Below, one piece after another: positions 1-8,463 of a stretch of DNA of 64,000 bases (the first letter of the stretch is position 1; every line of letters starts with the position of its first letter). The stretch is from Desulfosporosinus meridiei DSM 13257 (lineage in GTDB: Bacteria > Bacillota > Desulfitobacteriia > Desulfitobacteriales > Desulfitobacteriaceae). Location: the NCBI RefSeq assembly GCF_000231385.2, contig NC_018515.1:2252501-2316500 (forward strand), in the 5' to 3' direction. The notes beneath the pieces were generated by a model, which saw only the letters and a list, made by a program, of their open reading frames with translations, ran no database searches and was not told the origin of the DNA. The translations under genes were made by a program, and so were the position numbers.

Positions 1-633
1 GTTCTAAGTATACTTCCGTTTATCGCATCAGGTTTAAAATTAACTGCTAAGGTATATGCAGCAACTTTATTATTTGCTCTGCCTGTCGGGCTTTTAGCTG
101 CTGTTGGCAAAGTAAAAGGTCCCAAGATAATCACCAGGCTATTATATTTATATACATGGATTTGGAGAGGTACTCCCTTGCTCCTGCAATTATTCTTCGT
201 GTTCTACGGTTTGCCGATTATTGGAATACGGCTTTCTCCCTTCGCCGCAGCAACGATTACCTATACCTTGAATTCTGGGGCCTATCTGACAGAAATTTTC
301 CGAGGGGGAATAGAATCCATTGACAAAGGTCAATATGAAGCTGCCAAAGTATTAGGGATGACCTATCCCCAGACTATGCGCAGAATCATTATCCCTCAAA
401 CAGTGAGACGGGTCTTACCTCCAACCTGTAGTGAGGCAGTAAATTTAGTAAAGGAAACTGCCCTCTTGGCCGTGATTGGGATGCCGGATTTATTACGTAT
501 TGCAACTCAGATTTTCACTCGAGATTTTAATATCACACCATTTATTGTAGCCTTTGTTTTATACCTAATCGTCTCTTCTGTTCTTGTCAAACTTTTTGGT
601 ACATTAGAGAAGAAATATTCGATATATGAATAG
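1..633 (+). CDS. Amino-acid ABC transporter permease (HisM/GlnP family), 5' end cut by window edge
   Basis: Inner-membrane permease subunit of a polar amino-acid importer. The reading frame is open from base 1 (it starts inside ...[18 protein letters not shown]), so the true start lies outside the window; about 210 residues are visible. Several hydrophobic segments are seen, and the cytoplasmic EAA loop that docks on the ATPase is clear ([17 protein letters not shown], about residue 112). The ATPase gene follows after 17 bases, so this is the end of a solute-binding protein/permease/ATPase operon. Family knowledge supports import of a polar amino acid such as glutamine, histidine or cystine; the substrate cannot be read from the permease. 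Confidence 0.9.
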   Translation, partial: VLSILPFIASGLKLTAKVYAATLLFALPVGLLAAVGKVKGPKIITRLLYLYTWIWRGTPLLLQLFFVFYGLPIIGIRLSPFAAATITYTLNSGAYLTEIFRGGIESIDKGQYEAAKVLGMTYPQTMRRIIIPQTVRRVLPPTCSEAVNLVKETALLAVIGMPDLLRIATQIFTRDFNITPFIVAFVLYLIVSSVLVKLFGTLEKKYSIYE

Positions 634-650
634 GAGAGTGTGAGGATTCA

Positions 651-1409
651 ATGACAATGATACGTATGAATAACATTCATAAATATTTTGCTGGAGTACA
701 TGTTCTAAAGGGAGTATCTTTAGAAGTTAATAAAGGGGAGATTATATCGATTATTGGGCCAAGTGGATCTGGGAAAAGCACTTTGCTCCGCTGTATGAAT
801 CAGTTAGAAAAGATAGACCAAGGAAGTGTTGAGATAGAAGGAATTGTAGTTGAAGCAGCAGGGGATGTTGGTGTCAAGATTACTGCTACCCCTCAGGAGG
901 TAAGAACAGCCTATCGGAAAATGGGTATGGTTTTTCAAAGCTTTAATCTATTTCCACATATGACTGCCCTAGGCAATGTAATTGAGGCACCAATGCTTGT
1001 TCATAGACTTAGTAAAGGTGAAGCTGTTAAAAACGCGGAGAAGCAACTTAACAAGGTGGGATTACTGGAGAAAAAGGATGCCTTTCCTTCCAAGTTGTCC
1101 GGTGGTCAAAAACAGCGAGTAGCTATTGCTCGTGCCCTGGCGATGAATCCGGATATTATGCTGTTTGATGAACCAACCTCAGCTCTTGACCCGGAGTTAA
1201 TTGGAGAAGTCCTAAGTGTCATTAAGAACCTGGCTCAGGAGCATATGACTATGATTATTGTGACTCATGAAATGGGATTTGCCAAGGAAATTTCCGACCG
1301 GGTTATTTTTATGGATGACGGAAAAATTCTTGAAGATCAAAGTCCGGCTGTTTTCTTTGATAATCCACGTCATCCTAGGATAAAGACGTTTTTAGAAAAA
1401 ATGCTCTAA
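651..1409 (+). CDS. Polar amino-acid ABC transporter ATP-binding protein (GlnQ/HisP type)
   Basis: Cytoplasmic ATPase that powers the permease encoded just upstream. 252 residues, the usual family length. Walker [10 protein letters not shown] at residues 36-44, a Q-loop in [10 protein letters not shown], the ABC signature [14 protein letters not shown] near residue 150, Walker [14 protein letters not shown], and an H-loop in [10 protein letters not shown]. The [13 protein letters not shown] pattern is typical of the polar amino-acid (PAAT) subfamily. A ribosome site GGAGAGTGTGAGG precedes the ATG. A region of about 24 residues before the Q-loop ([19 protein letters not shown]) is longer than in short GlnQ proteins, as in HisP-like members. 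The substrate is not determined. Confidence 0.95.
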   Translation: MTMIRMNNIHKYFAGVHVLKGVSLEVNKGEIISIIGPSGSGKSTLLRCMNQLEKIDQGSVEIEGIVVEAAGDVGVKITATPQEVRTAYRKMGMVFQSFNLFPHMTALGNVIEAPMLVHRLSKGEAVKNAEKQLNKVGLLEKKDAFPSKLSGGQKQRVAIARALAMNPDIMLFDEPTSALDPELIGEVLSVIKNLAQEHMTMIIVTHEMGFAKEISDRVIFMDDGKILEDQSPAVFFDNPRHPRIKTFLEKML

Positions 1410-1484
1410 CAATTATATTGGAATTACTCAAAATGCCAGGGAATGGATATAAGTATATTTTATCATAATTGGTGCCCAATGCTT

Positions 1485-1683
1485 ATGATTGACAGTATAA
1501 TCTGATCTGCGGATACCAGCTGTATCTTGTTATGAAGGTTCTACCCCCAGGAAGAGGCTCTTTCCTGATGAATGGGTCCCCGAAGGACCTAGGCAGTGAT
1601 TAATATCTAGATGTCTTGTGTTGAGAGTACAGGTAGATATTTAGTTATATTTGTAGCGATTGGTTATGACCAATCGCTTTTTG
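1485..1683 (+). ncRNA. Putative structured RNA of unknown class between the ABC operon and the next gene
   Basis: The 569-base gap 1410-1978 holds no convincing gene but has dense hairpin potential: GATAC/GTATC (around 1512-1526), AGGAA/TTCCT (1546-1565), GGTCC-CCGAA-GGACC (1575-1590), ATATCTA/TAGATAT (around 1604-1640), then the intrinsic terminator at 1655-1682. A TATAAT hexamer lies at about 1495, without a clear -35 box. I compared it by eye with common riboswitches (SAM, TPP, purine, lysine, c-di-GMP, T-box), 6S RNA and SRP RNA and recognised none. It could be a trans-acting small RNA, a leader RNA or the tail of the ABC transcript. The rest of the gap (1690-1978) is AT-rich and appears featureless. 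Confidence 0.35.
1655..1682 (+). terminator. Strong intrinsic terminator
   Basis: A perfect 10-bp stem AGCGATTGGT/ACCAATCGCT with a TATG loop runs directly into TTTTT. It ends either the amino-acid ABC operon or the putative structured RNA just upstream. Confidence 0.85.
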
Positions 1684-1978
1684 ATATTAAAATTTAGGGT
1701 TGAATCCAGTAAACCTCTTAGTTTGTTATATGTAGAATTTTTAAAATAATGGTCTATATAAACCCTGGTATATTATATATTAATTGAGAACATAACGTAT
1801 ATCTATAGACAGTTAATCTTATAAGGTTTAAGCTTAACTTAAGGTAAATCACAAATAAACTAATCACCTTAGTGAAAAATAACACGAAAACTTGGGGGGT
1901 GAAAACTTACAATTATCTGGTGCTTGAAAGGTAATTCTCTAGAACTGGCTATATGCCCTTAATAAAGGAGGTTATGCC

Positions 1979-2401
1979 ATGAGAAAGTGTGACGAGCATA
2001 TTCAAAGATTTACCTTAACGGGTCAGGATAGAGGGATTAGGCAACTAAGTGAAAGTGAACTCGAAGAGTATAAAATAATCTATAGGGACCTAATTATCAA
2101 ACTCATCGAAACTGGTGGAGAAGTTCCCGAAAGTTCCGATATTCAAGTGATTAATAAGATTTATACCTGCAACGACGAGTGTGTGACTCCTCTGGGGTTG
2201 GTCAATGTTTGCCTGGAATACCTGGCAAAACTGCTAACGTTCTGTAAGCAAGCAGGGATTCGTTGGCTAGTGGATATAAGAGAGTGCACAGATACCCACT
2301 TTAGGGAACTGTCATACTTTAAGATTATCGTCGATTGCTCAAAGGATAGATTCATAGAAGTTGCCAAAGAAGGAGGCTTTAGGTATTCAGCCATTAAATA
2401 A
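1979..2401 (+). CDS. Hypothetical protein, 140 aa
   Basis: I do not recognise this family. It begins at an ATG eight bases after AAAGGAGG, an excellent ribosome site, which argues for a real gene. The product is a soluble, mixed-charge protein of 140 residues without signal peptide or membrane segment. It has six cysteines scattered as C4, C64, C68, C78, C89 and C102, plus one near the end, but no tidy zinc-finger spacing. The C-terminal half (IRWLVDIRECTD, FKIIVDCSKDRFIEVAKEGG) alternates predicted strands and helices. It stands alone, downstream of the terminator at 1682 and upstream of purL. Function unknown. Confidence 0.65.
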   Translation: MRKCDEHIQRFTLTGQDRGIRQLSESELEEYKIIYRDLIIKLIETGGEVPESSDIQVINKIYTCNDECVTPLGLVNVCLEYLAKLLTFCKQAGIRWLVDIRECTDTHFRELSYFKIIVDCSKDRFIEVAKEGGFRYSAIK

Positions 2402-2504
2402 TACACGGTGATCCTCTTTTCAGCTTACTCTTTTATTTCTATCAAAATCGTGGTATTATGCAAAATAAGAAAGAATCTGTGTCACCCATTGATTAACGCG
2501 TGAC

Positions 2505-2532
2505 AAGGCCATAGACAAAGTGCTATGGCCTT
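2505..2532 (+). terminator. Hairpin between hypothetical gene and purL (possible terminator)
   Basis: A perfect 10-bp stem AAGGCCATAG/CTATGGCCTT with an 8-base loop, without a T-tract. A second, smaller hairpin TGTCAC/GTGACA lies just upstream at 2479-2505. Together they could end the preceding transcript or form part of the purL leader. No purine riboswitch core was seen here. Confidence 0.4.
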
Positions 2533-2603
2533 ATACATATTTTAAGACGCGAAAACTATTAGGAACAAGGTAAAATTAAGCAGAAAAAGTGATGGAGGAT
2601 GAT

Positions 2604-5600
2604 ATGGGATCACACGCTGTGAAACGAATTTATGTGGAAAAAAAGCCGGGTTATGATATTGAAGCCCAGGGCCTTTTCAATGATCTAAGCGAAAATTTAG
2701 GGATCAATGGATTGCAGGGGTTAAGAGTTATCAATCGCTATGACATTTCAGGGATTACGGATGAGGAATATAATAAGTCCCGTCCTATTATCTTTGCCGA
2801 GCCTCCCTTAGATTTAGTGTATGATGAAAATTTAGAGATTTCCTCTGCGGATCGAGTTTTTGCTATGGAGTATTTGCCGGGCCAATATGATCAGCGGGCA
2901 GATTCAGCTGCTCAGTGTGTACAGATTCTGACCCAGAAAGAGCGCCCGACGATTGCTTCTGCTAAGCTAATGGTTTTGCAGGGTCAATTTTCTGAGGAAG
3001 AGTTTCAAAAAATTAAAGATTACTGTATCAACCCTGTCGAGTCACGAGAAGCCTCGTTAGAAAAGCCCGAGAGTCTGGATTTTGAATCGATTATTCCGCC
3101 CGATGTGGAAATTCTCGATGGTTTTATAGAAAAGTCGCCTGAAGAACTGAAAAAGTTTTTTTCAGAAACGGGTTTAGCAATGAGCTTTGAAGACCTGGCT
3201 TTCTGTCAACAATACTTCCGAGATACTGAAAAGCGGAATCCAACTATTACGGAAATCCGTGTGATTGACACCTACTGGTCGGATCATTGTCGTCATACTA
3301 CATTTAACACTAAGATTGAAGAGGTGTCATTTCCCAAAGAGGAAATGGCTTATCCATTGACCCAAGCTTATCAGGAATATCTAAGCTCAAGAGATTATGT
3401 GTATGGTGAGAATCCTGCTGATCGAGATATCTGTCTCATGGATATCGCCGTCTTAGGCATGAAAGAGTTAAAGAAAAAAGGACTCTTACCTGATCTGGAT
3501 TTATCCGATGAAATCAATGCTTGTAGTATTGTGGTAAATGTCGATGTCAATGGTCAAAATGAAGAATGGCTAGTGATGTTTAAGAACGAGACCCATAACC
3601 ATCCTACTGAAATTGAACCCTTTGGAGGAGCGGCTACTTGTCTGGGCGGAGCTATTAGAGATCCCTTGTCTGGTCGCACCTATGTCTACCAAGCAATGCG
3701 GGTAACGGGAAGCGGAGATCCCCGGTTGAAACTGGAGGATACCCTGCCTGGAAAATTACCACAGAGAAAGATCACAACAGGTGCTGCTGCAGGATATAGT
3801 TCCTATGGCAATCAAATTGGGTTGGCTACAGGACAGGTAACAGAAGTCTATGACCCAGATTTCATTGCTAAGCGTATGGAAATTGGAGCTGTTATAGCGG
3901 CTGCTCCCCGTGAAAATGTGGTGCGAGAAGTTCCTGAAGCCGGTGATATCATTGTATTGGTCGGCGGAAGAACAGGCAGGGACGGGTGTGGCGGCGCAAC
4001 GGGTTCCTCGAAAGAACATACCACAGAGTCCTTAATGACTTGTGGAGCAGAAGTGCAAAAAGGGAATCCACCCACAGAGCGAAAAATTCAAAGGCTTTTC
4101 CGTAATTCTCAGGTAAGCACCCTCATTAAACGATGTAACGATTTTGGAGCAGGTGGGGTTTCGGTTGCTATCGGAGAGTTGACAGATGGCTTAGAAATTG
4201 ACTTAGATGCTGTACCGAAAAAATACGAAGGTCTTGATGGGACAGAGCTGGCAATTTCTGAATCTCAAGAGCGTATGGCTGTAGTAATTCGCGCCGAAGA
4301 TTTCAAGACTTTTGCTGACTATGCTCATGAGGAAAACCTTGAAGCAACCTTAGTTGCTAAGGTTAGTTCTCAACCAAGGCTTAGGATGGTTTGGCGAGGG
4401 CAAGTGATTGTGGATCTTAGCCGGGAATTTCTTAATACCAATGGGGTTAAGCAAACTACTAGGGTTCAGGTTTCTCTTCCAGAGACAAGTCAAGATTACT
4501 TCAGTAGTTTGCCGGAAATAGTTGAAGAAAAAATAGCTTCGAATTCTCTTGAATGTTTGGAAAACGACGCTTCGTTAGTGAAAGAGGCTTGGCTTGCTAA
4601 TCTAGCGGATCTGAACGTCTGCAGTCAGAAGGGATTAGTGGAAAGGTTTGACAGTACAATTGGGATGTCATCTGTCTTGATGCCCTTAGGCGGCAAATAT
4701 CAGGCTACTCCATCTGAAGGTATGGTGTCTAAGCTTCCGGTATTAACAGGAGAAACAAATACGGCGACGGTGATGACTTATGGTTATAATCCACAATTAG
4801 CTAAATGGAGTCCCTTTCATGGTGCTTTATATGCCGTTGTAGATGCGGTGACAAAAGTGGTGGCACTTGGCGGGGATTATCGTAAGGTTCGACTAACTCT
4901 ACAAGAGTATTTTGAACGCTTAGGAACTGATCCACAAAAATGGGGGAAGCCTTTCAGTGCTTTGTTGGGAGCTTTCTATGCTCAAAAGAAACTTGGAATT
5001 CCGGCTATCGGCGGAAAAGATAGTATGTCGGGAACCTTTATGGATTTGCACGTTCCTCCAACTTTGGTGGCTTTTGCGGTTAATGTGGTCGAGGCAGATA
5101 AGGTTGTTTCTCAAGAATTTAAAAAAGCAGGTAGTCATGTGGTGTTGGTGAGGGCCATTCGGGATGAACATCAAGTCCCGGATTTTGAACAACTAAGTGC
5201 CGGCTATCTGAAAATTTACGAGTTGATCCAATCAGGAAGTGTTTTGGCATCTCATACGGTTAGGATGGGCGGACTTGCAGCAGCACTCAGCAAAATGGCC
5301 TTTGGTAATCGAATCGGTATAGCTTTAGAAGGTCAAATTGATGTCAAGCAGCTGTTTACCGCAGATTATGGCTCTATTGTTTTGGAAATAGATGGAACTA
5401 TAGATTTAGCTGAAGCCTTTGGTTCTCTAAAGTATCAATTGCTGGGGGTAACCCAGGAAACACCGCTGATAACCCTCAAGGATGTAAACATTGACCTAGA
5501 CACGGCTTATCAGGCATGGGAAAAGCCTTTGGAAAAAGTCTTTCCGACTCAAACGGAAAAAGTTGCTCAGCCACAAAATGTGAATTTTAAGTTGCGAAAT

Positions 5601-6428
5601 ACCCTAACTCCTTCAATAAAAGTGGCAAAACCGAGAGTCTTTATCCCGGTTTTCCCGGGAACTAATTGTGAATACGATTCGGCCAAAGCCTTCGAGAAAG
5701 CAGGTGGAATCGTTGAAACCTTAGTTATCAGGAATTTGACTGCTTCAGATGTAGAGCAATCCATCAAAGAGATGGTTAAAAAGATACAACAGGCTCAGAT
5801 CGTCATGCTTCCCGGGGGCTTTAGTGCGGGAGATGAACCGGATGGATCCGGTAAATTTATTGCAACGATGTTCAGAAATCCTTGGATTAGTGAAGCTATT
5901 ACGGGACTTATGAATCAACGGGATGGTTTAATGCTCGGGATTTGCAATGGGTTTCAGGCATTGATCAAACTCGGTCTTGTTCCCTATGGAGAAATCATTG
6001 ATCTAATGGAGGATTCGCCAACCCTCACCTACAACAAAATTGGGCGTCACGTTTCCAGCATGGTACAGACTAAAGTTGTCTCTGTCCTATCTCCTTGGTT
6101 TAGCGGGGTGAATTTAGGAGATATTCATACTGTCCCTATCTCCCATGGAGAAGGACGGTTTGTCGCAAACTCAGAAATGATTCAAACCTTAATTGACAAT
6201 GGTCAAGTGGCCACTCAATATGTAGATTTAAAGGGAAACCCAAGCAATGATGTTATCTATACTCCCAACGGTTCCTATGAAGCCATCGAAGGAATTACTA
6301 GTCCCGACGGACGTATTCTGGGTAAAATGGCTCATTCCGAAAGAACTGGTTCTGAAATCGCTAAAAATATTCCGGGCAATAAGTATCAGCCGATTTTTGC
6401 CGGAGGGGTAAACTATTTCAGAGGATAA
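2604..6428 (+). CDS. purL: Phosphoribosylformylglycinamidine synthase, single-chain (PurL)
   Basis: Catalyses the ATP- and glutamine-dependent conversion of FGAR to FGAM in de novo purine synthesis, in the cytosol. About 1274 residues: one long chain of the clostridial type rather than the three-part PurS/PurL/PurQ complex. The N-terminus RRIYVEKKPG-like segment (VKRIYVEKKPGYDIEAQGL) is the PurS-like domain. The central part holds two AIR-synthase-like halves (TYWSDHCRHTTF; NETHNHPTEIEPFGGAATC). The C-terminal glutaminase domain carries FIPVFPGTNCEYD, LPGGFSAGDEPDGSG and the nucleophile cysteine in LGICNGFQALI. I chose the ATG at 2604 because TGGAGG lies 5 bases upstream; GTG 2589 and ATG 2592 lack a good ribosome site. 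No other pur genes are adjacent. Confidence 0.97.
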   Translation: MGSHAVKRIYVEKKPGYDIEAQGLFNDLSENLGINGLQGLRVINRYDISGITDEEYNKSRPIIFAEPPLDLVYDENLEISSADRVFAMEYLPGQYDQRADSAAQCVQILTQKERPTIASAKLMVLQGQFSEEEFQKIKDYCINPVESREASLEKPESLDFESIIPPDVEILDGFIEKSPEELKKFFSETGLAMSFEDLAFCQQYFRDTEKRNPTITEIRVIDTYWSDHCRHTTFNTKIEEVSFPKEEMAYPLTQAYQEYLSSRDYVYGENPADRDICLMDIAVLGMKELKKKGLLPDLDLSDEINACSIVVNVDVNGQNEEWLVMFKNETHNHPTEIEPFGGAATCLGGAIRDPLSGRTYVYQAMRVTGSGDPRLKLEDTLPGKLPQRKITTGAAAGYSSYGNQIGLATGQVTEVYDPDFIAKRMEIGAVIAAAPRENVVREVPEAGDIIVLVGGRTGRDGCGGATGSSKEHTTESLMTCGAEVQKGNPPTERKIQRLFRNSQVSTLIKRCNDFGAGGVSVAIGELTDGLEIDLDAVPKKYEGLDGTELAISESQERMAVVIRAEDFKTFADYAHEENLEATLVAKVSSQPRLRMVWRGQVIVDLSREFLNTNGVKQTTRVQVSLPETSQDYFSSLPEIVEEKIASNSLECLENDASLVKEAWLANLADLNVCSQKGLVERFDSTIGMSSVLMPLGGKYQATPSEGMVSKLPVLTGETNTATVMTYGYNPQLAKWSPFHGALYAVVDAVTKVVALGGDYRKVRLTLQEYFERLGTDPQKWGKPFSALLGAFYAQKKLGIPAIGGKDSMSGTFMDLHVPPTLVAFAVNVVEADKVVSQEFKKAGSHVVLVRAIRDEHQVPDFEQLSAGYLKIYELIQSGSVLASHTVRMGGLAAALSKMAFGNRIGIALEGQIDVKQLFTADYGSIVLEIDGTIDLAEAFGSLKYQLLGVTQETPLITLKDVNIDLDTAYQAWEKPLEKVFPTQTEKVAQPQNVNFKLRNTLTPSIKVAKPRVFIPVFPGTNCEYDSAKAFEKAGGIVETLVIRNLTASDVEQSIKEMVKKIQQAQIVMLPGGFSAGDEPDGSGKFIATMFRNPWISEAITGLMNQRDGLMLGICNGFQALIKLGLVPYGEIIDLMEDSPTLTYNKIGRHVSSMVQTKVVSVLSPWFSGVNLGDIHTVPISHGEGRFVANSEMIQTLIDNGQVATQYVDLKGNPSNDVIYTPNGSYEAIEGITSPDGRILGKMAHSERTGSEIAKNIPGNKYQPIFAGGVNYFRG

Positions 6429-6577
6429 ACACCTGGTGCCGGCAGAGGATAGCAGGTGTGTTCGGATGGGGGTGCCTTTTGAGGTCTTTAGATTTTTCAG
6501 AATGCCTTTTTAGAGTAAAAGGGTTTTCCGACTGTTTGTCGAACTAGAACAGGTGGAATGATTTGATATTTTAGGAG

Positions 6578-6901
6578 ATGAATTTTACATTGAATACTAC
6601 ATTTGAAAGCGCTGTTGTAACAGTACAAGACAAAACGATTGCCGTGGTTTCAGTACAACCAACCGTATTCCAGAATTCATTTAATGCTTCAACCATTATA
6701 AAAGGATTACTCCCTGTGTTTAAAGGTATGTCGGTGGTTTTAATGACCTTAGATCCCCAGGGTAAGCCTGCATACTTCGGCAGATCAGATCTTATCTTGC
6801 TCTTAGAAACTATTAATATTAAAGAAGCAGAATGGAAAGAAGTCACTGCTGTCGTTGACCTGACCAATTCTTGCCCAATGAAAGAAGAACAAGAAGAATA
6901 G
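6578..6901 (+). CDS. Hypothetical protein, 107 aa
   Basis: I do not recognise the family. It is soluble, without signal peptide, rich in beta-branched residues at the start (SAVVTVQDKTIAVVSVQPTV) and acidic at the end (KEEQEE). The ATG at 6578 directly abuts TAGGAG, which is too close; a TTG at 6590 lies 12 bases from it, so the true start is uncertain. It lies between purL and dinB with only 22 bases to dinB, suggesting co-transcription with the polymerase. The reverse strand is also open across most of it, but the + strand frame agrees with the direction of both neighbours. Function unknown. Confidence 0.55.
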   Translation: MNFTLNTTFESAVVTVQDKTIAVVSVQPTVFQNSFNASTIIKGLLPVFKGMSVVLMTLDPQGKPAYFGRSDLILLLETINIKEAEWKEVTAVVDLTNSCPMKEEQEE

Positions 6902-6923
6902 TATCTTAACTATTGAGGATAAC

Positions 6924-8090
6924 ATGGAAGATTTGGCGAACTATCGCAAGATATTACATGTGGATATGGATGCCTTCTACGCTTCTGTTGAACAGCGGGA
7001 TGATCCCTCTTTGTTGGGTAAACCTGTCGTAGTCGGAGGCAGGCCGAATAGCCGGGGGGTCGTCTCTGCGGCATCCTATGAAGCCCGTAAATACGGAATA
7101 CGCTCGGCAATGCCTGTTGCAGAAGCTGCCAGGCGCTGCCCTGATGCGGTTTTCCTGCCAGTGAATTTCAAGAAATATCGGGAAGTGTCCTGGCAAATCC
7201 GGGAAATATTTTTGACCTACACCCCAATGGTAGAGCCAATATCCCTGGACGAGGCTTTTTTGGATGTTACAGGTTCAACTAGGTTATTTGGGCCGGCAGA
7301 GGACATTGCCTTAACGATTAAACTACGCATCCGGCAGGAATTAAGTTTAACTGCTTCTGTTGGATTTGCATGTAATAAATTTTTAGCAAAGCTTGCTTCG
7401 GATCTGAAAAAACCTGATGGGTTTGTGGTTGTTCACCCGGATAAAGTTCAAGAGTTTCTTGATCCGCTGCCAATCGAAAGAATTTGGGGAGTCGGTGAAA
7501 AAACAGCGGAGCAATTGCACAGTCATCGGATAAATACAGTCAAAGATTTGCGCAGTTTAGAGTTGAAGTTCTTAACTAAGCTTTTTGGTTCATTAGGAAG
7601 TCAGCTTTATCAATTGGCACGGGGAATTGACGATCGCCCTGTGGAAAGCGATAGGGTAGTTAAGTCCATCGGTCGCGAGACCACCTTTGAGTCTGATATT
7701 AGGGACGGTGATTTCCTGGAGAAGACCTTGTTAATGCTGGCCATTGACGTAGGTCGAAGTTTGCGTAAAGAAGCGTTACGAGGAAGAACTGTAACTCTGA
7801 AAGTCCGTTATGATGATTTTCGCACCCTGAGCCGATCACGGACTATTCATCGGGCGACGGATCTTGATGATGTTATATTTCAAGAGGCTTGTAGCTTGTT
7901 AAGTGAATTATCCCTTAAACAGCCTCTGCGCTTGATAGGGGTTACAATGTCGAACCTGACAGATCAGCACGAAAATCAAATTTCTTTATTTGAAGAGCCT
8001 CGGCTAGAAAGAGAGAACCTCACTAAAGTGCTTGATCTAGTCAAAGAGAAATATGGTGAGAAAAGTATTACAAGGGCTAGACTTTTGTAA
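6924..8090 (+). CDS. dinB: DNA polymerase IV (Y-family translesion polymerase)
   Basis: Error-prone polymerase that copies past DNA lesions. 388 residues. The palm signature HVDMDAFYASVEQ starts near residue 12, with the two metal-binding acidic pairs in VDMDAF and EPISLDEAFLDVT. A helix-hairpin-helix/thumb region (IERIWGVGEKTAEQL) and the little-finger domain (SIGRETTFESDI onward) follow. The C-terminal QISLFEEP resembles a beta-clamp binding motif, as expected for Pol IV. ATG start after GAGGATAAC. I found no LexA-type GAAC-N4-GTTC box upstream, so SOS control is not evident here. Confidence 0.96.
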   Translation: MEDLANYRKILHVDMDAFYASVEQRDDPSLLGKPVVVGGRPNSRGVVSAASYEARKYGIRSAMPVAEAARRCPDAVFLPVNFKKYREVSWQIREIFLTYTPMVEPISLDEAFLDVTGSTRLFGPAEDIALTIKLRIRQELSLTASVGFACNKFLAKLASDLKKPDGFVVVHPDKVQEFLDPLPIERIWGVGEKTAEQLHSHRINTVKDLRSLELKFLTKLFGSLGSQLYQLARGIDDRPVESDRVVKSIGRETTFESDIRDGDFLEKTLLMLAIDVGRSLRKEALRGRTVTLKVRYDDFRTLSRSRTIHRATDLDDVIFQEACSLLSELSLKQPLRLIGVTMSNLTDQHENQISLFEEPRLERENLTKVLDLVKEKYGEKSITRARLL

Positions 8091-8100
8091 TACTTATAAG

Positions 8101-8137
8101 TAGGTCATTTGCGTATTCTTAAGCAAATGGCCTATTT
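8101..8137 (+). terminator. Intrinsic terminator after dinB
   Basis: A 12-bp stem TAGGTCATTTGC/GCAAATGGCCTA (one G-T wobble), 10-base loop, then TTTACC. It lies 10 bases after the dinB stop. The rest of the gap 8138-8463 shows no gene; it is the leader of the SLH-protein gene and I see no recognisable riboswitch. Confidence 0.65.
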
Positions 8138-8463
8138 ACCTATAGTCAGCCTCTAAGTAGTAGCGTAACGTCGATATTCAATACGATAATCTGCGAATTA
8201 TACATAAAAATGTCGATAAGTTTATTGTCAGAAACACCGCTAAACTACGTCTATAAGTAGTGTAGAGCTTGAAAGCATATCACTTAGATCATATTGATCA
8301 TGTATGCCCAAGGAGCAAGAATATAGTATCAGCAGAAGGAGGGGATAGGAGAAGTCGAGCAGTTGTATTTCAGCCTTGGCTGGACAGATCATTTTTCTCT
8401 ATAAATTATTCGAGTTCGATCGGCGAGTATCGAACATTGAATCACGAAATTGGAGGTAATACA

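Noticed and set aside
1485-1690. Assignment as SAM, TPP, purine, T-box, 6S or SRP RNA
   Set aside because: None of the conserved core sequences of these classes could be found by eye.
3756-4075. Minus-strand frames inside purL
   Set aside because: Antisense shadows of a highly conserved gene with no independent support.
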